Assembly: GCF_001425405.1 (NCBI RefSeq)
Contig: NZ_LMQP01000002.1
Location: forward strand, 364,334 to 422,077
Length of the DNA stretch: 57,744 bases
Source: Sphingomonas sp. Leaf412
GTDB taxonomy: Bacteria; Pseudomonadota; Alphaproteobacteria; Sphingomonadales; Sphingomonadaceae
Direction: 5' to 3'
In this document: positions 1 to 9,498 of the stretch, in pieces
How positions within the stretch are numbered: position 1 is the stretch's first letter
How the letters are laid out: each line of letters starts with the position of its first letter
Position numbers and translations under genes: made by a program
The notes under the pieces: generated by a model
Seen by the model: the letters and a program-made list of their open reading frames with translations, nothing else
What the model was told of the DNA's origin: nothing
Databases searched by the model: none

Positions 1-2
1 TG

Positions 3-767
3 CTCGTCGTGGCGACCGGCGGGCAGGGCGAGGCGCGCGCCGCGCTGGCGCGCATCGCGGACAAGTCGCACCCGATCCGGCTGACGGAGGGCGACACGGT
101 CGTCTTCTCGTCGAAGCAGATTCCGGGGAACGAGGTGGCGATCGGCCGCATCCAGAACCAGCTCGCGGGCGCGGGCGTCGAGATGGTGACCGAGAAGCAG
201 GCGCATGTGCACGTGTCCGGTCACCCGGGGCGTCCCGAACTGTTGAAGATGTACGGCTGGATGCGTCCCGACACGCTGATCCCCGTCCATGGCGAGATGC
301 GCCATTTGAAGGAGCATGCCCGCTTCGGCCTCGCCAACGGCATCCGCAACGCGCTGGTCCAGACCGACGGCGACATCATTCGCCTCGCGCCCGACGGCCC
401 GGCGAAGATCGGCGACGCGCCGGTCGGTCGCCTCGTCCTAGACGGCGACGTGATCCTGCCCGCGGACGGCAACACGATCAACGAGCGCCGCCGCATCGCG
501 GTCAACGGCCAGATTTCGGTCGGCATCGCGGTCGACCGCAACGGCCGCGCGGGCGGCGTGCCCGAGGTGCGCGTGCAGGGCGTGCCGGTCGAGGACGAGC
601 GCGACGCGTTCCTGGCCGACGCGGTCGAGGCGGCGAGCGACGCCGCCAAGGGCCGCGTGCGCGACCGCGAGCGGCTGCGCGAGGACGTGCGCCTCGCCGT
701 CCGCAAGGTCGCGACGCGCTGGACCGGCAAGAAGCCGATCATCGACGTGGTGATCGTGCAGGTCTGA
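3..767 (+). CDS. rnj: Ribonuclease J, C-terminal part (truncated by window start)
   Basis: Partial gene whose frame is open to the left edge; about 254 C-terminal residues are visible. RNase J is a metallo-beta-lactamase/beta-CASP 5'-3' exo- and endoribonuclease used in RNA turnover and maturation. The fragment opens on a VVATGGQGE stretch typical of the beta-CASP part. It then shows HVSGHPGRPEL and IPVHGEMRHL, the late histidine motifs that complete the metal site, followed by the C-terminal domain ending in PIIDVVIVQV. The N-terminal metal motif HxHxDH lies outside the window. The next gene starts 29 nt downstream on the same strand, so the two are probably co-transcribed. Confidence 0.93.
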   Translation, partial: LVVATGGQGEARAALARIADKSHPIRLTEGDTVVFSSKQIPGNEVAIGRIQNQLAGAGVEMVTEKQAHVHVSGHPGRPELLKMYGWMRPDTLIPVHGEMRHLKEHARFGLANGIRNALVQTDGDIIRLAPDGPAKIGDAPVGRLVLDGDVILPADGNTINERRRIAVNGQISVGIAVDRNGRAGGVPEVRVQGVPVEDERDAFLADAVEAASDAAKGRVRDRERLREDVRLAVRKVATRWTGKKPIIDVVIVQV

Positions 768-796
768 CGGGGGAAGGCCAAGGAAAGGAACGAGCA

Positions 797-1066
797 GTGC
801 GCTGGACCTCGCTGGTCGCGATCTACATCCTGTTCTGGGCGTTTTCCGTCTTCCTCGTGCTTCCCTTCGGCGTGAAGACGTCGCGGGAGGCGGGGGTGGA
901 GATGGTGCCCGGACAGGCGGAGAGCGCACCGCACACCTTCTCGCTTCCGCGCGTCCTGTTGCGCACGACGATCGTCGCGACGATCCTGTTCGCGCTGTTC
1001 GTGGCCAATTACGAGGCGGGGTGGATCGTGCCGAGCGAGTTCGACTGGGTCGACCCCGTCGGGTGA
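797..1066 (+). CDS. DUF1467 family small membrane protein
   Basis: An 89-residue protein with two hydrophobic segments, at about residues 5-25 and 54-75, separated by a loop containing LPFGVKTSREAG. This is the recognisable layout of the DUF1467 family of alphaproteobacteria, which commonly lies just after RNase J. The function is not known. The start is GTG, chosen because a purine-rich ribosome site (AGGAAAGGAA) sits 6-15 nt upstream and the hydrophobic segment begins directly after it. The gene ends 10 nt before the 3' end of the convergent chemotaxis receptor gene. Confidence 0.85.
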   Translation: MRWTSLVAIYILFWAFSVFLVLPFGVKTSREAGVEMVPGQAESAPHTFSLPRVLLRTTIVATILFALFVANYEAGWIVPSEFDWVDPVG

Positions 1067-1076
1067 GGGCGCGCGG

Positions 1077-2693
1077 TCAGGCCGCGCGCAACTCGCCCAG
1101 GAACGCGTGGGCGGCATTTGTGATGTCGCCGACCCGCGCGACCATCGCCGCGCTCGATCGCGCGACGTCCGTGGTCAGGTCGCGCGTGCGTTCCGACAAC
1201 CGCGCCGCCGCCTCCACCCCGTCGCGCAGGTTTCCCGCGCCCTCGGCCGTAACCGTCGCGGCGTGATCGATCGCGACGGCGGCGTGCGACTGTTCGGCCA
1301 TCGCGTCGTTGATCGCCCCGGCCAGGACCTCGATCGCGCCGGTGTCGCGGTCGATCGCGGCGATCACCGTCGCCACGGCGGCCACGCGCTGCTGGATGAC
1401 CGCGATCTGCGAATCGATCTCCGCGGTCGCGCGCTGCGTCTGGTCGGCGAGCGACTTCACCTCCGTCGCCACGATCGAGAAGCCGCGCCCCGCCGCTCCC
1501 GCGCGCGCCGCCTCGATCGTGGCGTTGAGCGCCAGCATGTTGGTCTGGCGCGCGATCTCCCCGATCAGCGCGACGACCCGTCCGATATCCTGCGCGCCGG
1601 TCGTCAGTTCCGCGATGACGCGCGCACTGTCCCGCGACGTGGCACCCGCCGCGGTGGTCAGCGCCGCCTGATCCGTCGCGCGGCGCGCGACCTGCGCGAT
1701 CGAGCGGGTGAGTTCGTGCGAGGTCGACCGCATCGCCTCGCTCGCCTCGCTCGCGCCCTTGGCGGTGTTCGAGATGCGCTCCGCATCGCAGGCCTGCTGT
1801 TCGCTCAGCGTCGCCAGCCCCTCGGCGGAGGCGCGGGTCGCACCCGCCGCGTCGCCGAGTGCGGCGACCATGTCCATGATCGACCGTTCGAACCGCTCCC
1901 CCAGCGCCACCATGATCGAGCGCCGCTCCTCGATCGCGCGTTCGCGTATCCCCTGCGCCGCGGACGCCTCCGCCAGCAGCGCGCGCGCGCGTTCGTTCAG
2001 CGCGGTGCGCTCCGCAATGGTGCGATACTCCCCCGCGCGCGCGAGATCGACGCCGCTTTCGAAATTCGCTGCGACCAGTTCGGCCTGCGTCAGCACGGAC
2101 CGTCCCAGCAGGACGAAGAAGATCGCCAGCATCGCCGCGATCACGCCGGACAGGCCGACCAGATACACGTCGAGCGCGGCGAACACCGCCGAGCCGGACA
2201 GGAACGCGATGCTGGCGAGCGGCATCGATGCGACCGCCAGGCATCCGACCGCCATCACCCCCGCGATCACGCAGCAGAACAGGATCATCTGCACATGATC
2301 GGCCTGCATCACCGCGGCGGCCATCAGCACCCCCCAGGACAGGGAGGTGGCGAGCGACAGTGCGGACGTCGCCAGGATGGTGCGCTTGCCGTCGGTCACC
2401 CGCCACCCGTCGCGGCGTTCGCTTCGCCAGCGGCACAGGCTGAAGCACGAAATGGCGACCAGCGGGACCGCGCTCCACCACGTGAGCGGATTGTGCGGCA
2501 GCGACCAGATGATGGTCGCCATCGCGACGAGGGTACAGACGAAGGTGATCGGATAGCCGGTCCGGACCGCCCGGAACTGGATCGACACCAGGTCGATCGA
2601 CGGCGCCGCGTCGCCTGATCCGATTCCGAGCAGGCGACGCAACCGCGCGATTGCTGCCGGGACACCGCCGGCCGACGAAGGACGTTCGATCAT
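1077..2693 (-). CDS. Methyl-accepting chemotaxis protein-like transducer without an obvious periplasmic sensor
   Basis: A 538-residue protein. After a short polar N-terminus come several closely spaced hydrophobic segments (about residues 48-205), then a coiled-coil cytoplasmic signalling domain to the end. The domain carries the conserved hairpin tip ([20 protein letters not shown] followed by [15 protein letters not shown]), which contacts CheA/CheW in chemotaxis receptors. There is no large extracytoplasmic loop, so any stimulus would have to be sensed through the membrane segments. No che genes are nearby. It lies 46 nt downstream of the TipN-like coiled-coil gene on the same strand. Whether it works in chemotaxis or another MCP-type pathway cannot be told from sequence. 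Confidence 0.88.
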   Translation of the reverse strand: MIERPSSAGGVPAAIARLRRLLGIGSGDAAPSIDLVSIQFRAVRTGYPITFVCTLVAMATIIWSLPHNPLTWWSAVPLVAISCFSLCRWRSERRDGWRVTDGKRTILATSALSLATSLSWGVLMAAAVMQADHVQMILFCCVIAGVMAVGCLAVASMPLASIAFLSGSAVFAALDVYLVGLSGVIAAMLAIFFVLLGRSVLTQAELVAANFESGVDLARAGEYRTIAERTALNERARALLAEASAAQGIRERAIEERRSIMVALGERFERSIMDMVAALGDAAGATRASAEGLATLSEQQACDAERISNTAKGASEASEAMRSTSHELTRSIAQVARRATDQAALTTAAGATSRDSARVIAELTTGAQDIGRVVALIGEIARQTNMLALNATIEAARAGAAGRGFSIVATEVKSLADQTQRATAEIDSQIAVIQQRVAAVATVIAAIDRDTGAIEVLAGAINDAMAEQSHAAVAIDHAATVTAEGAGNLRDGVEAAARLSERTRDLTTDVARSSAAMVARVGDITNAAHAFLGELRAA

Positions 2694-2739
2694 CCGCGCT
2701 TCATGGGTGAACGTCGTTTCATTAACGTTAAAGCAGGGC

Positions 2740-5004
2740 CTATCGCAGGCGTTCGATCGCCTGCGCCAGTGCGACGTACAATTTGCCCATGTCGCTGGAC
2801 AGCAGGGTCACGCCCAGCGGCGAGCCGTCGCGTTGCGCCAGGATGATGCGCAGCATCGCCTCGAAATCGTGGATGTAGCGGTTCACCTGCTCGCGGAACG
2901 TGCTGTCGTCGTCGTACAGTCGCAGGACGTCGCGCTGCTCGCTGCCGTCGAGCAGGCGCACCGCGCGGCGGGTGAAGACGCCGCGGTCGCCCTTCAGATA
3001 CGCGGCCCAGGCGCTGTCCGATATCTCGGGCGCGAAGGTGCGCGTCAGGTCGATCGAGGCGGAGTTCAGCGCCTCGATCAACAGCGACGCACGACGCGCG
3101 AAACTGTCGACGTCGTCGCGATCCTCGCGCGCTTCCTCCAGCCGCTGGTCGACCAGCGCGATCGTGGCCTCGATCCCCTGCAATTGCTGGTCGAGCCGTG
3201 CCGCCGCGCGCGCCGCCGCGGTCACCGCATCCTCCGCCGCCGCCGCGATCTGGCGGATGTGCGGTTCGACGCCGCGCTCGGTCGCGCGCAGGACGGCCGC
3301 GGCGCTGGCGTGCTCCAGTGCCTCCGCGGCCTCGGGGATGACGCGGGCCAGCGTCTCGCGCGCATGTTCCGCCGCCGACGCCGCGGTCTCGCGTACGCGC
3401 AGCAGCGCCTCGATCAGGCGCGGTGCCGCGGTCTCGGACAATTGGTCCGCCTCGCGCGCCGCATCGCCCACCGCCGCGCCGATCGCGTCCGCGCGGTCGC
3501 GCCCCTGAGCCAGCGATTCGAGCAGCGTCGCGCTGAGCGTGTCGACCTGCCGCCGCTGATCCGACACCACCTGCGCCACCGCCTCGATCGCGTCGTGGGT
3601 GCTTTCGGCGGCGGTGACGAGCGCGAGCAGCTCGGGCTTCGCCGCGACGACCACCTGGCGCGATTGCGTCACGCGCGCCTCCAGCCGCTCGATCGCGTCG
3701 GGCAGCGTCTCGTCCATCTCGCGCACCGCGGCGTCGAGCGAGGTCAGCAGCAATTCGGCGGTGACGATGGAACGCTCGCCCGCCGCGATCCCGGCGTCCA
3801 GCGACACCGCCATCGCATCCGCGGTGCTGCCCAGCGCGCTGACCGATGCGGCCAGCGCCTGCGCACGCTCGGTTCCCGATTCGCCCAGCGCGGCGAAGCG
3901 CCGGTCGATCCGCGCGGTCGCCTCGTCGAGTTCGTCGAACAGCCCGCGCCCGCTTTCGCGCTGCGCGTCCAGCCGCGCGGCGATCCGCTCGATCACGATC
4001 TCGATCAGGCTGATCCGTTCCGCCAGCGCCTCCGCGCTTTCGCGCGCGGCCTGGTCCAGCGCGGACTGGTTCGTGCCGATCATCGCCAGCATCGCGTCGC
4101 CCTGCGCGGCGATGCCCTGCCGCGACTGGTCGATCGCGTCGGCGGTGCGGTTCAGCAGCGCGTCGACCGCGGCGGCGGCGTCCTGCGTCACCGTCTCCAG
4201 CTTCGCGCCCGCGGCGGCGCCGGTGGCGTCCATGCGCGCGATATGCGCGGCCAGCTTCTCCGCCGCGCCGCTGGCGATATTCTCCGCCTCTCGCCCGCGC
4301 GCCGCCAGCGCGGCAACCTGCGCGTCCAGCGCCGCGGTGCGCTCGCCCGCGGCGAGGCCCGCGCGTTCCAGCGCGGCGGTCAATTCCTGCGTCTCGCCCT
4401 GCGCCTTCGGCATCGTGGCGACCAGCAGGTCCAGCCGTTCCTGCGCGCGTTCGGCCATGCCCGCCAGCGAGCGGGCATGCACGTCCGCCTGGTCGATCTC
4501 CTCCGACAGGCCGCGTCCGATCGACGCCAGCCGGTTGGTCGCGGCATCGCCCAGCGCGGTCAGCAGGCGGACCTGCTCCGCCAGTTGCCGGCGCCGCTCC
4601 TCGATCGTCTCGCCCAGGATGGCGACCGTGCTTTCCAGCGCCTCCGCCTCGTTGCGCATGGCATGGGCGCTGGTGGCGAAGCGTCGCGCCTCCGCGGTGC
4701 TGGTGCGCAGGGCGACCAGCCAAAGGATACCCGCCAGCGCGGGGACCGTCGCCGCCGCCGCGCCGAACTGCGCCAGCGCCAGCGGCGTCATCGTCGTCAG
4801 CGAATCGCGCGCCAGCCAGATCAGGACGCCGATCCACACCAGCGACGCGGCGACCGCGCCGATCCCCACGGCGCGCCGCCGCGCGCTGCCCATCGGCGGT
4901 TCATTCTCCCACACGCCCACGGCCTCCGCGGGCGGGGGTGCCGCCTGCGGTTCCTCGTAAAGCTCGGTCGCGCGCATCTCGACGATCGCCAGTCCCCCGT
5001 TCAT
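2740..5004 (-). CDS. Long coiled-coil membrane protein with TipN-like layout
   Basis: A 754-residue protein with an N-terminal cytoplasmic stretch, two transmembrane segments (about residues 48-68 and 80-100), and about 600 residues of Ala/Glu/Arg-rich heptad-like sequence predicted to be coiled coil. A compact C-terminal region contains [17 protein letters not shown] and ends in [12 protein letters not shown]. Two N-terminal TM helices plus a very long coiled coil is the layout of Caulobacter TipN, a pole-marking protein. That resemblance is architectural only; no sequence comparison was possible. An alternative ATG at 4977 lies nine codons into the gene. Divergent from asd, with the downstream receptor gene in the same direction. 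Confidence 0.75.
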   Translation of the reverse strand: MNGGLAIVEMRATELYEEPQAAPPPAEAVGVWENEPPMGSARRRAVGIGAVAASLVWIGVLIWLARDSLTTMTPLALAQFGAAAATVPALAGILWLVALRTSTAEARRFATSAHAMRNEAEALESTVAILGETIEERRRQLAEQVRLLTALGDAATNRLASIGRGLSEEIDQADVHARSLAGMAERAQERLDLLVATMPKAQGETQELTAALERAGLAAGERTAALDAQVAALAARGREAENIASGAAEKLAAHIARMDATGAAAGAKLETVTQDAAAAVDALLNRTADAIDQSRQGIAAQGDAMLAMIGTNQSALDQAARESAEALAERISLIEIVIERIAARLDAQRESGRGLFDELDEATARIDRRFAALGESGTERAQALAASVSALGSTADAMAVSLDAGIAAGERSIVTAELLLTSLDAAVREMDETLPDAIERLEARVTQSRQVVVAAKPELLALVTAAESTHDAIEAVAQVVSDQRRQVDTLSATLLESLAQGRDRADAIGAAVGDAAREADQLSETAAPRLIEALLRVRETAASAAEHARETLARVIPEAAEALEHASAAAVLRATERGVEPHIRQIAAAAEDAVTAAARAAARLDQQLQGIEATIALVDQRLEEAREDRDDVDSFARRASLLIEALNSASIDLTRTFAPEISDSAWAAYLKGDRGVFTRRAVRLLDGSEQRDVLRLYDDDSTFREQVNRYIHDFEAMLRIILAQRDGSPLGVTLLSSDMGKLYVALAQAIERLR

Positions 5005-5161
5005 CCCGCCGATGTACCAGCTTTCGTTGTTCGCGAAAGGGCCGTGCGGCGAACGGCCGGTCCGCCAAGCCGGTCTTTAGGCGCGGCAAGCGCTGCACGC
5101 TTCCCTTGGCCCGGTGCGCGGCCTAGGAGCGCGCGAACGACTTGGTCAGCGGGAAGTGACG

Positions 5162-6190
5162 ATGGGGTACAAGGTGGTGGTCGCGGGCGCGACGGGGAAC
5201 GTCGGGCGCGAGATGGTCAACATCCTGGCCGAGCGGCAGTTTCCCGCCGACGAGATCGCGGTGCTGGCGTCCTCGCGCTCGGTCGGGGATCAGATCGAGT
5301 ACGGCGACACCGGCCGGATGCTGAAGGTGCAGAACATCGAGCATTTCGACCCCGCCGGGTGGGACATGGCGCTGTTCGCGATCGGGAGCGAGGCGACCGC
5401 GGTGTATGCGCCGAAATTCGCCGCCGCGGGCTGCACCGTGATCGACAACAGCTCGCTGTATCGCATGGACCCCGACGTGCCGCTGATCGTGCCGGAGGTG
5501 AACGCCGACGCGATCGACGGGTATCGCGCGAAGAACATCATTGCGAACCCCAATTGCTCGACCGCGCAGATGGTCGTGGCGCTCAAGCCGCTGCACGATG
5601 CCGCCACGATCCGCCGCGTCGTCGTCGCGACCTACCAGTCGGTCAGCGGCGCGGGGAAGATCGGGATGGACGAATTGTTCGAGCAATCGCGCAACATCTT
5701 CGTCGGCGATCCGGCGGAGGCGAAGAAGTTCACGAAGCAGATCGCGTTCAACGTCATCCCGCACATCGACAGCTTCCTCGACGACGGGTCGACGAAGGAA
5801 GAATGGAAGATGGTGGTCGAGACGAAGAAGATCCTGGGCGCGAAGATCAAGGTCGCCGCGACCTGCGTCCGCGTGCCCGTGTTCGTCGGGCATTCCGAGG
5901 CGATCAACGTCGAGTTCGAGCGTGAATTGTCGGCGGAGGACGCGCAGAAGATCCTGCGCGAATCGCCGGGCATCATGCTGATCGACAAGCGCGAGGACGG
6001 CGGATACATCACCCCGATCGAGGCGGCGGGCGACGACGCGACCTACGTCAGCCGCGTGCGCGACGATCCCACGGTCGACAACGGGCTGATGCTGTGGTGC
6101 GTGAGCGACAACCTGCGCAAGGGCGCGGCGCTGAACGCGGTTCAGATCGCGGAACTGCTGGGGCGACGGCATCTGCGCAAGGCGGATTGA
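5162..6190 (+). CDS. asd: Aspartate-semialdehyde dehydrogenase
   Basis: A 342-residue enzyme that reduces aspartyl phosphate to aspartate semialdehyde with NADPH, the branch point to lysine/diaminopimelate, threonine and methionine. Visible are the N-terminal nucleotide-binding loop (VAGATGNVGREM), the catalytic cysteine Cys132 in NPNCSTAQ, and the substrate-binding ATCVRVPVFVGHSEA segment. The ATG at 5162 is chosen because the Rossmann strand begins three residues later; an in-frame extension to 5114 has no matching ribosome site. The toxin-antitoxin pair begins only 31 nt after the stop but has its own operator. Confidence 0.96.
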   Translation: MGYKVVVAGATGNVGREMVNILAERQFPADEIAVLASSRSVGDQIEYGDTGRMLKVQNIEHFDPAGWDMALFAIGSEATAVYAPKFAAAGCTVIDNSSLYRMDPDVPLIVPEVNADAIDGYRAKNIIANPNCSTAQMVVALKPLHDAATIRRVVVATYQSVSGAGKIGMDELFEQSRNIFVGDPAEAKKFTKQIAFNVIPHIDSFLDDGSTKEEWKMVVETKKILGAKIKVAATCVRVPVFVGHSEAINVEFERELSAEDAQKILRESPGIMLIDKREDGGYITPIEAAGDDATYVSRVRDDPTVDNGLMLWCVSDNLRKGAALNAVQIAELLGRRHLRKAD

Positions 6191-6194
6191 GGCG

Positions 6195-6215
6195 ATGCCA
6201 TCGTTATGATAGCAT
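6195..6215. promoter_or_regulatory. Inverted repeat, probable autoregulatory operator of the toxin-antitoxin pair
   Basis: The arms ATGCCATC and GATAGCAT (7 of 8 positions complementary) flank a 5-nt spacer and end 6 nt before the antitoxin start. A TATGAT -10-like hexamer lies inside (6205-6210). Ribbon-helix-helix antitoxins of the FitA type commonly bind such inverted repeats at their own promoter; the assignment is inferred from position. Confidence 0.6.
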
Positions 6216-6221
6216 TGCTTC

Positions 6222-6467
6222 ATGGGACAGGTTTTGATCCGCAACCTCGATGACGGTCTGATCGAGGACTATAAGCGATCTGCGGCGGACCATGGTCGGT
6301 CGCTGGAGGCCGAATTGCGTGCCGCGCTTGCGTCGACCCGGCCGCGAGCGCGACTGTCGAAGGAAGAGTTGCTCGCCTTGTCCGATCGTCTGCTGGCATT
6401 GACGCCACCGTCGTCCGCCGCGGTCGATAGCACGCTGTTGATCCGTGAGGATCGCGACAGCCGCTGA
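6222..6467 (+). CDS. FitA/VapB-type ribbon-helix-helix antitoxin
   Basis: An 81-residue protein beginning MGQVLIRNLDDGLIEDYKR, followed by AADHGRSLEAELRAAL. This is the strand-helix-helix pattern of Arc/MetJ-like FitA antitoxins, which bind DNA through the N-terminal strand and mask the toxin with the C-terminal tail. Its stop shares one base with the start of the PIN-domain gene (TGATG), so the two are translationally coupled. An inverted repeat directly upstream is the likely autoregulatory site. No clear ribosome site is seen before the ATG, and a -10-like TATGAT is only about 11 nt away, so the mRNA may be nearly leaderless. Confidence 0.85.
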   Translation: MGQVLIRNLDDGLIEDYKRSAADHGRSLEAELRAALASTRPRARLSKEELLALSDRLLALTPPSSAAVDSTLLIREDRDSR

Positions 6468-6883
6468 TGCTGGTGGTGGATGCCAGCGTCGTCGTGAAGG
6501 CGTTGACGCGGGAAGTGGGGACAGAGGCGGCGAGGGCGCTGATCTTTTCCGCGGACGATATTCTCGCGCCGTCGCTCGTCACCCTGGAAGTGGCGGGCGC
6601 CTTGTCCAAGAAGGTGCGATATTACGGCCTTCCCATCGATACCGCCTTGACCGCGATGGGAGCATTGCCGGAATTCATATCCGAATATGTGCCGACCGAC
6701 ACCCTGATCGAACGGTCGCTCCGGCTGTCGGTCCATCTTTCCCACGCGATCCAGGACTGCGTCTATTTGGCGCTCGCGATCGAACGCAATTGCATTCTGG
6801 CGACGAGCGATCTGAAGTTCGCGGGCAAGGTCAGGGCTGGTGGGCTTGGCTTGCACCTGGTGATACCGGGCGAACCGCTCTGA
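6467..6883 (+). CDS. PIN-domain toxin (VapC/FitB type ribonuclease)
   Basis: A 138-residue PIN-domain protein. The acidic residues expected for the Mg/Mn-dependent RNase site are visible: Asp5 in VVDASVVVK, a Glu in SLVTLEVAGAL, an Asp in HAIQDCVYLALA and an Asp in ILATSDLKF. All four are present, so the toxin looks intact. It overlaps the antitoxin stop by one base. The emrB gene ends convergently directly after it (stop at 6884). The RNA target cannot be predicted from sequence. Confidence 0.88.
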   Translation: MLVVDASVVVKALTREVGTEAARALIFSADDILAPSLVTLEVAGALSKKVRYYGLPIDTALTAMGALPEFISEYVPTDTLIERSLRLSVHLSHAIQDCVYLALAIERNCILATSDLKFAGKVRAGGLGLHLVIPGEPL

Positions 6884-8407
6884 CTACTCGCTGTGCACCA
6901 CCTCGATCTTCCCCTTCGGTTTCTTGAGCAGCAGCACCAGCGGGACGACCGCGATCGATATCCACGCCATCAGGTAGAAATCGTCGACATAGGCGACCAT
7001 CGCCGCCTGCCGGTTTATCATCGCGTCCGCCGCGCCCAGCACGGCGTCGGACAGCGACCCGAACCGGTCGATCTGGCCGAGGTTGATCGCGGGGATGGTA
7101 TTGGCGGTGACGTGCGCGGCGAGGTCGGCGTGGCTGACCTGGATGTTGCGGGCCAAGAGGACGGTGACCATCGAAATCCCCGCGGACTGGCCGATCGAGC
7201 GCATGAGGTTCAGCAGGCTCGACCCGTCGGTGCGATACTTCCCGTCCAGCGTGGCGAACGCGAGGGCGTTGAGGGGCATGAAGACCAGGCCCATGCCCAG
7301 CCCCTGGATGAAGCCCGCGGTCACCACCGGCCAGAAGTCCATTTCCAGCGACCATTGCGCCATCATGCGCAGCGACAGCGCGAAGATGGCGAGGCCGACC
7401 ATGATGACCGCGCGCGTGTCGACCTTCCCCATCAACTGCCCCGCCAGCCACATGGTGAACAGGACGCCGACGCCGCGCGGCGCCATCATCAGGCCGGTGT
7501 CGACGACGGGATAGCCGAACAATTGCTGCAACATCGGCGGCAGCAGCGCCATCGGCGCCATGGTGGAAATGCCGACGACGACCATGAACACCATGCCCAT
7601 GACCAGGTTGCGGTTGGCGAACAATGCGCGGTCGAACAAGGGGCGGCGCGCGGTGGCGAAGTGGACGATCGTCATCCACGCCGCCGCCAGCGCGACGAGG
7701 CCTTCCGCCACGATCTCCCAACTGTCGAACCAGTCCTCGCTCTGCCCCCGGTCCAGCATCAGCTGGAAAGCCGCGACCGCGATGCCGAGATAGACGAACC
7801 CGGCATAGTCGAACGATCGCGTCGCCTTCGGCCGCGAAGGAAGCAGCGCCCACAGGATCGCGAAGGTCAGCGCGCCGACCGGCACGTTGACGTAGAAGAC
7901 CCAGCGCCAGTCGTAGTTCTCGGTCAGGTATCCGCCGATCACCGGCCCCATGATCGGGCCGACCATGACGCCCATGCCCCACACGCTCATCGCCTTCGCC
8001 GCGCGTTCGGGCGGGTTGATGTCGAGCATCGCGGTCTGCGACAGCGGGTTGATGAAGGCGGCGCAGATCCCCTGGAAGACGCGGAACGCCACCATCTCGG
8101 GCAGGCTGGTCGCGATGCCGCACAGCATCGACGCGACGACGAAGCCGCCGACCGACAGCAGGAACAGGTTGCGGCTGCCGAGGCGATCGGACAGCCAGCC
8201 GGTCGCGGGCAGCGCGATCGCGGTCGCGACGATGTAACTGGTCAGCACCCAGGTGACCGTATCCATCGTGGCGGCCAGCGACGTCTGCATGTGCGGCAGG
8301 GCGACGTTGGCGATGGTGGTGTCGAGGATCTGCATCACCATCGCGCCCATGACGCCGACGGTCAGCAACCCGCGGTTGCGCGTCGGCAGGAGCGGCTGGC
8401 CCGCCAT
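6884..8407 (-). CDS. emrB: DHA2-family MFS multidrug efflux permease (EmrB-like)
   Basis: A 507-residue inner-membrane protein with the 14-helix pattern of DHA2 drug:H+ antiporters. Motif C-like sequence is seen in GVMVGPIMGPVIGGYL, the loop 2-3 motif A in GWLSDRLGSRN, and the early LDTTIANVALPHM stretch typical of EmrB. Its start codon shares one base with the stop of the adaptor gene (TGATG). With the periplasmic adaptor it should form a pump that moves hydrophobic compounds across the envelope; an outer-membrane channel is not encoded here. Third gene of a marR-emrA-emrB operon. Confidence 0.92.
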   Translation of the reverse strand: MAGQPLLPTRNRGLLTVGVMGAMVMQILDTTIANVALPHMQTSLAATMDTVTWVLTSYIVATAIALPATGWLSDRLGSRNLFLLSVGGFVVASMLCGIATSLPEMVAFRVFQGICAAFINPLSQTAMLDINPPERAAKAMSVWGMGVMVGPIMGPVIGGYLTENYDWRWVFYVNVPVGALTFAILWALLPSRPKATRSFDYAGFVYLGIAVAAFQLMLDRGQSEDWFDSWEIVAEGLVALAAAWMTIVHFATARRPLFDRALFANRNLVMGMVFMVVVGISTMAPMALLPPMLQQLFGYPVVDTGLMMAPRGVGVLFTMWLAGQLMGKVDTRAVIMVGLAIFALSLRMMAQWSLEMDFWPVVTAGFIQGLGMGLVFMPLNALAFATLDGKYRTDGSSLLNLMRSIGQSAGISMVTVLLARNIQVSHADLAAHVTANTIPAINLGQIDRFGSLSDAVLGAADAMINRQAAMVAYVDDFYLMAWISIAVVPLVLLLKKPKGKIEVVHSE

Positions 8408-9498
8408 CACCGCTCGCCCGTGTCGACCGTCACGTCGGCGGAAAGGCCCGCGATCATCGCCCGCGGCGGATTGCCCGCGATCGCGATCCGCACCGGCACG
8501 CGCTGCGTCACCTTCACCCAGTTGCCGGTCGCATTCTGCGCCGGCAGGACCGAGAATTGCGAGCCCGTGCCCGCGCCGATCGACTGCACGCGTCCGCGCA
8601 CGTCCAGTTCGGGATAGGCGTCGAATTCGACCCGGACCGATTGCCCGACGCGCATGTGGTCGAGGTCGGTTTCCTTGAAATTCGCCTCGATCCACGCCGC
8701 CCCGCCCGCGACGATGCTGAGCGCGGGGACGCCGCTGGGGGTGATGTTGCCGACCTGCAACCGGCTGGTCTGGCTGACGACGCCGTCGGTCGGCGCGCGG
8801 ACGGTGGTACGCGCCAGGTTCAGCGCGGCCTGTTCGCGACGGGCCAGCGCGGCCTGGATCGCGGCGGGCTGCCCGGCGGCATTGCCCGACCCCAGCTGCG
8901 CCCGTGCGCGTGCGGCGGATGCCTGCGCGGAGGCGAGGCGCGCGCGGGCGGCGGCGACCTGCTGCGTCGCGGCGTCGAACGCCACGCGCGTGGTGAAGCC
9001 GCGGCGCATCAACGCCTGCTGCCGTCCGTAATTGACCTGTGCCAGCGTGACGTCCGCCTGCGCGCTCTGGATATCCGCGGCGGCGGTGCCGGTGTCGGTC
9101 GCCTTCGTCGACACGTCGACGCGCGCCTCCGCCAGCGCGGCGTCGGCCTGGAGCAAGGCGATGCGGAACGGTTCGGGGTCGATGCGGAACAGGATGTCGC
9201 CCGCCTTCACGCGCTGGTTCTCGCCGACGTTCACCGCCACGATGCGGCCCGACACGTCGGGGCTGACCGACACCATGTCCTGCCGGACGTACGCATTGTC
9301 GGTGGACACGTAGCGGCCCGAGGTGAGATAGAAATATCCCCCGACGAGCGCGATGAGCAGCGGTACGCCCAGCAGCAGCGCCAGTCGGCCCCAACGGCGG
9401 CGCGGGGGCGCGACGGCGTCCGCCGTCAGATTCTCGATATCCGTCGCCGAGACCTCGGTCGTCGCGGCGGGCATCCGGTGCGGATCGGCGTCAGCCAT
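8407..9498 (-). CDS. emrA: HlyD/EmrA-family efflux periplasmic adaptor
   Basis: A 363-residue membrane-fusion protein with an N-terminal cytoplasmic stretch and one TM helix (about residues 38-58). The conserved entry YVSTDNAYVRQDMV and the lipoyl half-motif PDVSGRIVAVNVGENQRVKAGDILFRIDP follow, then an Ala-rich alpha-hairpin and the second lipoyl half (VRAPTDGVVSQ). IEANFKETDLDHMRVGQ is typical of EmrA. The start at 9498 gives an ATGGCTGA overlap of 8 nt with the marR stop; an upstream in-frame ATG at 9519 would lie further inside marR. It connects EmrB to an outer-membrane channel. Confidence 0.92.
   Translation of the reverse strand: MADADPHRMPAATTEVSATDIENLTADAVAPPRRRWGRLALLLGVPLLIALVGGYFYLTSGRYVSTDNAYVRQDMVSVSPDVSGRIVAVNVGENQRVKAGDILFRIDPEPFRIALLQADAALAEARVDVSTKATDTGTAAADIQSAQADVTLAQVNYGRQQALMRRGFTTRVAFDAATQQVAAARARLASAQASAARARAQLGSGNAAGQPAAIQAALARREQAALNLARTTVRAPTDGVVSQTSRLQVGNITPSGVPALSIVAGGAAWIEANFKETDLDHMRVGQSVRVEFDAYPELDVRGRVQSIGAGTGSQFSVLPAQNATGNWVKVTQRVPVRIAIAGNPPRAMIAGLSADVTVDTGER

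Noticed and set aside
2721..2732. TTAACGTTAA palindrome upstream of the chemotaxis receptor gene as a CtrA site
   Set aside because: CtrA sites have TTAA-N7-TTAA spacing; here the half-sites are only 2 nt apart.
2707..5925. Very long open frame on the plus strand opposite the TipN-like gene and through asd
   Set aside because: Arg/Gln/Asp-rich low-quality translation, no motifs, and it covers two clear genes in other frames; an effect of high GC content.
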